A program made the position numbers and the translations under genes. The notes beneath the pieces are model-generated. The model was not told the DNA's origin and ran no database searches. It saw only the letters and a list, made by a program, of their open reading frames with translations. A stretch of DNA of 31,075 nt from Acanthaster planci (lineage: Eukaryota; Echinodermata; Asteroidea; Valvatida; Acanthasteridae), in NCBI RefSeq assembly GCF_001949145.1, contig NW_019091704.1:146053-177127 (forward strand), read 5' to 3'. Every line of letters starts with the position of its first letter. The first letter of the stretch is position 1. Positions 23,501-29,500 of this stretch are shown here, piece by piece.

Positions 23501-26500
23501 TGGTAATTTTTAGTGCAAGGCCACTTTGGCATTGAATAGGGCATCACAGCTGTGGATATTCAACTTAACCAATTTAATGTTAGGCCTAACAGGAACATCA
23601 TTGACAACTGACTCAGCTAGTGGAATTGGAATATGCCACTGTTTAAAATAGGGAATCCATGATCAGAATTCCTGCTGACAGAAAATCAACTTTAGTGAAA
23701 TAATATTAATTTGAAACTCCGTTCATCCTTTTCATGAAAGTGTTCTTGAAGTAGAGCAATGCTCTCTGGAAGTGCTCCTGGCATTCAAAAAATAAATAAA
23801 ACGAAGATATTCATGTTTGGGAACTTCCTACAATATATAACTGTTCCTTAATCGGAATACCGGCATTTCACAATACCATGCCTCCAAGATTTTGCAACAT
23901 GTTAACCAATCACAATGCACAAAATCTGTCTTTCCAATGCACGTTTGGAAAGGGTTGACAGATTTTGTGCATTGTGATTGGCCAATGCATTGCAAACTCT
24001 TGGAGGTGGGCTGTTGACTGTATTGACTGTACATCTGGGTGGACTGTGAACAATATGTTGCATGTTTAGTTTTTCATACAAGGATATCTAAATATTGTGA
24101 ATATGATGTTTAAGTTTGGTACTGAATACTTGTATGACATGGTCACATTTTTTACAGTGTTCTGTATGGCTTGACCTATGTGTAATCATCACTGTGATTA
24201 TTGTCATCTTTCTAGGGGCCACAAGGACCACCTGGTGACATCGGACGCCCTGGTCCACGAGGGAAACCGGTAAGCATTGGCACATTATCTCTCTTAGTAT
24301 TTACAGCCTTTGATTAATATTACAAAATAGTACAAAACTAGCAGAGTTTGGCAACTTGTAAACAATTTCATGTTTTTTGTCTAAGAGATACATCAGTTTC
24401 ATTCATTATCCTTAATCAACTCTTAAGTGTGAGAGGCGGGACTGCTTTTGGTCACAAATCACTTGATCTGATTGTTTTTCCAAATGCTGCACATGTCCTA
24501 ACGAAGCCCCCCCCAGGACTTCTCCTAAATCTTTGTGTTGCTACTTTTGTAGGGGGGTTCAATCTTGGGATCACCCCAGGCAGTCACTGAAGCCAGCCTG
24601 AAACATCCCATGTCCAATCTCTCAGCATGTGTTCGCATACACAATCCCCACTGCACATAGTTGTGAAGAAAATACCCTCTCCCCTATTGTACTAGTGAAT
24701 CAGGCCAGTGAATTTAGACCAATGAGACACTGTTTGGGATCATCAGTGTGTCTGGAGCTGTATTTCTGATGCCACAACAGACAGTTTATTGCCCTCTGTC
24801 TGACCTTGTTGTTATTGGGCCAGCCCGGCCTGGCAGCGCTGAGCTGAGAGCGGTGTCTGGCGCAAGCAGAGTGGGGAAAAACCCAGAATGCCCAAACAGG
24901 CAGCCTGTGGTGCCTTCTGCCATCCGTTGGCTTGTGTTGTCTTCAGAAAGAGGCGTGAAAATGTCATTTATGGGTGCAAAGTGCCCCCCACCCAAATGTA
25001 TTTACAGCCCTGCCTTAGAGAGTTTCCATCGAATTCATTCAGAAAGAACTGGGAATATGTAATTTATGAGTCCCATTTTACAGCAAAATATGTGTGACCA
25101 AAGCATGTCCCGGGTACCACATTGCTGTTCGAGGTGAGAAGGTCTTACACCGTTAATTAATCAACCACTTTATTCTTGACAAGTGTGATAATGTTAATTT
25201 ATAACTTGAAATCTACGTCACAGGGAACATTTTATGCTCATTTTTAGCCAGTGGAAGTTTACACAAGGGAATTCACGTTGTATTTATATTGGTCTCTAAA
25301 TCACAGTCACTTGAACCTTTTCACGGTTTCTTGCTGATTAGCAATACATTCATCTTGTATTTTATAACCTAACTGTCCTTTTGAAATCTGTGAATCCAAA
25401 CCTTTTTAACATTCATGGAGATTGATATATGTGTTGCTTTATCTGTGAGCTAGGGTAAACCAGGTTTGAATGGAGCTCCTGGTGAGCCAGGACCCAAAGG
25501 CGATCCAGGAGACATTGGACCACCCGGTGTCCGAGGTGATATCGGACCCCCTGGTGCTCCGGTAAGTAGTCTACAATAATAGGTTGGAGCAGCTAGTGTC
25601 ACAGAAAAGTAACTTTCAGAAGGTACAGAAATCAAAAATATAAGCTCATATTTTTTAAACACCCTTATAGGGATTATAGTTTTTATTTGTCAATCCCTTC
25701 TGCCCCTTCACCCATCTCTTGGTATTATCTTTCTTGACATAAAATCCCTTGACATCACACAATTATGAGGTGTTAGTCATTCCTGACTCTGTCCATTTGT
25801 AAACAGCCTTTCATGGAATCAAATTGATCACTTATTGTGCACATTTGTCTTTGATTTTACATATTATTCTCTAAGAACAATATTTGTCAGTGGATTTGTA
25901 ATGCATTGTGCTCCCCCTTATTATCTCTGCTTAATGCGTGTTTGTGTCTTTTTCCACAGGGTGCTCCTGGACCACAAGGTCCACAGGGTCTCAGAGGCCT
26001 ACCAGGGCCTGAAGTAAGTGGCTTGTCTCATCATTTTGGCTTTAGGTGAACATGAAAAATTACAAGGAAAATACTTTAGAAGTAGAAGTATTCTTCTTTG
26101 CTGAAACACTTTTTTTAAAAAATGGATTTTAAGTTTTGCCTGCATTCTTGGGTGACTTTCATGATTGTGTTGATTTGTTTCACTTACTAGTCTTGTAGCT
26201 TCCCATCAACTTACTACTACAGTAGTATTAAATATACAAATATCAAATGTTAAAGTTTCTTTCTGTTGCATAGTTCTTGGGCTGTCATGCAGTCACGCAT
26301 ATATTATTGCAGATTAAATAAATTTTCTTCAAGAGAATTTGTCTATTTAGTGTCTGTTTCTGTGGGCACTGCCATGTGACCTCTTACTTCAATTTGATTT
26401 GTTTACATTAATATTGTGTCTGGTGAAATTAGAGTGCCGGCTACCAGCGCACCGTTCTTGTAATGTCCAACCCCTTGCAGTCAGTTGAAAAAAATTTGAT

Positions 26501-29500
26501 TTCATCTGGTCACTCAATGTACTGTTAACTCCATTTGATTTTGCAGTTTACACCAGTTCCATAGGTACATCCAATGGTCCAATGACCTAGTAAAGTAAAA
26601 TCAGAAAGGCGTGAGATGGGCTTCAGTGTTCTTAATGGATTTGATTTTTAGTGAAGTTGATGCTGCTGTTGCCCTTATCTGTTTTTTTTTTCACTGTCGC
26701 TCTGTAACAGAATTCATAATAACACTTGTAATAATGTTCTGTCTTCATCCAAGGGTGATCCAGGAGAACAAGGCCCACAAGGCCAAGGTGGACCCATGGG
26801 CCCAATGGTAAGACTACAACCTCTGCTCTTCCACTCAAGAAAAATACTACATCCCTGCAAACCTGGACTCAATCTCACTATACTCTCTAGCATTGGTCAA
26901 GTTCTAAAGTTTAAACCTTGTGACATTTTACAAATATTTAGGGGAGGGGGAAAGCATGGATTCAGGTCCTCTTCAGCCCTCAAGTTTGTAGTTAAGGTTT
27001 TGTGCTTTTTTGGCAATTATAGGTTTCTTTTTCCACTGTTGATTGGAACAATTTTAGACGTTCATAGACAGCTTCTCCCATGTTGAGAAAAGATTGTTTG
27101 AGATGAAATTTCATGTTAACCATGACTCTTTACTGGGCAGCATGCGTGGGTGCAATATTCACTCATCAATGGAGGTTGCCTGTCAGATTAGAGTTGTCAC
27201 AGGACTGCAATTCTTTTGGGTGTACGCGTTCAATAAATGAAGACAGAATTTTTGAAGAATTTTGAACAATGAAAAAAAAAAATGACAAAGCACCCGGCCC
27301 AGCAGCATGAATATCAATAGGAATGTCAATAGCTCGGCCCGCCACAAAGTGGTTAATGTAGATGTAGCTCTCAAAATTTTTTACCTAGCAACCAAATTTT
27401 AAAGTTTTGCAGCTATTCATTGAAACATGGTGGAAAACAAGCAAAACTTTGCTAGGTTTCTTCTATGGGCTTGAGAACTCAAACTACAGGGACAGATCAA
27501 GAACCAAATGTTTTTTTGGGGGAGTGACCAAAAATATGGAATTTTAATCATGTAACTTTTTTGGGCCTCAGACTGGAGATGCCTCATTAGGGAGTTTTTA
27601 CATGCTTTTTGAGGTAATTTTAATTTGGCTTCTTTTTGGGAAGGCATGGTCTTGTTGCCTCCACCCAATCCACCCTTGTCTGACTGCTGAGAATGTGAAT
27701 TTATGCCTGCTTCATACAAATTGTGAGCAGAAAGCTCCCAAAGGCACAGAATTTTCTCAATACATTGAGGCTGCATTAGAAATCGAGACAATGTATTAGC
27801 CCATCTGGGCAGTGAAATTCACTGGCTAGTGACATAAGTTGTTCACTATTCCCTTCAAGTTAGAACAAGAGAGGTATGTTTTTACATAGCAATGACAGTT
27901 GCTTGATGGGAACTCAAAGTGTGTGCACACATCTTTATGCACATTTAGTGCAGGATGTGCTGAACATGCACCACCAGTTGTATTTGAATCTACAGTGAAT
28001 ACACAGCACTGTGCACATGCACAACCAAGTCTGAAAAACTTCTCACCAGACTCACCTCTGTTAGTGAGTGTGCAGTTTAATTTTGGGGTGCATAGGAGAT
28101 GGTTCTTTTCTGCTAAAGGGTAACAGAAAAAGAAAACATTTAGTTCATGTGAAGTATTTTNACAATAAAAATAAATACCTAACCATTTCAAAAACATGGT
28201 AAATTTAATGTTTACCCCATTAATTGTGACCCCAATAGGAAGTAAACGATCCTGCATTTCCCCGCCCACAAAGAAATCCTCTTTCGGCTGTTGACATTCC
28301 AAGGCTGATTGGATGAAGTCATCACCAGAACGCTGACATGGACCGTGTACATTGTGCACAGTACATGCAGTATTACACGCTTCAACAGACCACGTTGTGT
28401 TTGATGTTGCTTGGCCAACAGGGCAAACACTGTCTCAGTTCAAAAAACACACAGTAGGACTGTGTCTTTCAATTTCTACCTTGAACTGAGGTCACTATTA
28501 ATGGAGAATACATTAAATTTATGATGTTTTTCAAATAGTTACATATTTATTGTTATTTTAAAATACTTCACATGAACTAAATGTTTTCTGTTTCTGTTAC
28601 CCCTCAATAAGAATTGCTGCTATGATGTTATGTTTCACTGAGCTGTTGGAAAGGAAATTCTTTTCAATAAATATCTCTGGTGACCAATTTACAAGCAGTG
28701 TACATGCATGTACTTCAACCAGGTAATCTCAATGCTGTTTCCACTTTGTCCTCTTAGATGTCCTGCACATTTAAGTCACAATGGTGCAGATACACATTAA
28801 TGAACTTAAGGGAACACAATCATTTGGAATATATGAATTTTTTGGGCTGGTCTTGAATGCAGCTTACAGGAAAGTCACTGGTGTTCTTGGAGAGTTAAAA
28901 AACGTGTGACAGACACTGTAACAGCCCGGTGTTTTTTCTTTGCATATAGACAACAAATGAGTGGAATATACCTGATGCCATACTCTCATGAAATGTTACA
29001 CACACACACACATGGGCGTGAGCCCCAGGGTAAAGCTGTCCAGATTGGTCATATAGTGTCATTCACTGTACATACATGTACCGAGGTCCCCAGTCCACAT
29101 GGAAATGTCTTGGTCCTGTTCCAAGCAAAATAATTAAAAGCTGAATCCTTCAATGACCCTGCTTTCATTTCCAGGGTCCTGAGGGTCCAAGGGGATTTGC
29201 AGGTGATCCTGGTCCAGTTGGACCAAAGGTAAGTCCAGTTGTTTGTAGTCAGGATTTCCTTTCATAATAGATCATAATTATGATTGATAAATTTATGTAA
29301 CACAAATTCTAAAAAAAAATACTCTACACTGACTTATTTGAGAGTTAATGGGTGAAGTTATAGAATTAAAAATTTACATGCAAAGAGTGTATGCTTTTTC
29401 ATAAGTTGTATTTGTTCCCTTAATACTGCAAAGAGGCTTACTGTAATTTTTGGAATATAGGCCACTCAAAGTATAAGCCACACCAAGCAAAAATAGCCAC

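Larger units (their letters stand above)
26808..29174. other. 2.4-kb intron with two non-autonomous DNA elements
   Basis: Contains a TTAA-type MITE (27116-27356) and a 486-bp TIR element (28118-28603), plus an AC dinucleotide run near 29000. The stretch 27360-28110 contains open frames on both strands without recognisable similarity; I consider it non-coding. Confidence 0.7.

Noticed and set aside
24944-25075. Possible tandem duplication (two CAGAAAGA...ATTTATG segments about 96 bp apart)
   Set aside because: Only about two thirds of positions match over 34 bp, not enough to separate it from chance.
25517-25534. RGD in exon 21 as functional integrin site
   Set aside because: The tripeptide arises across two Gly-X-Y triplets, and RGD within an intact triple helix is generally inaccessible.
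27417-28359. Open frames of 124 and 177 codons on the minus strand
   Set aside because: No domain similarity, low-complexity composition, and the second one runs through the inverted-repeat element and an ambiguous base.
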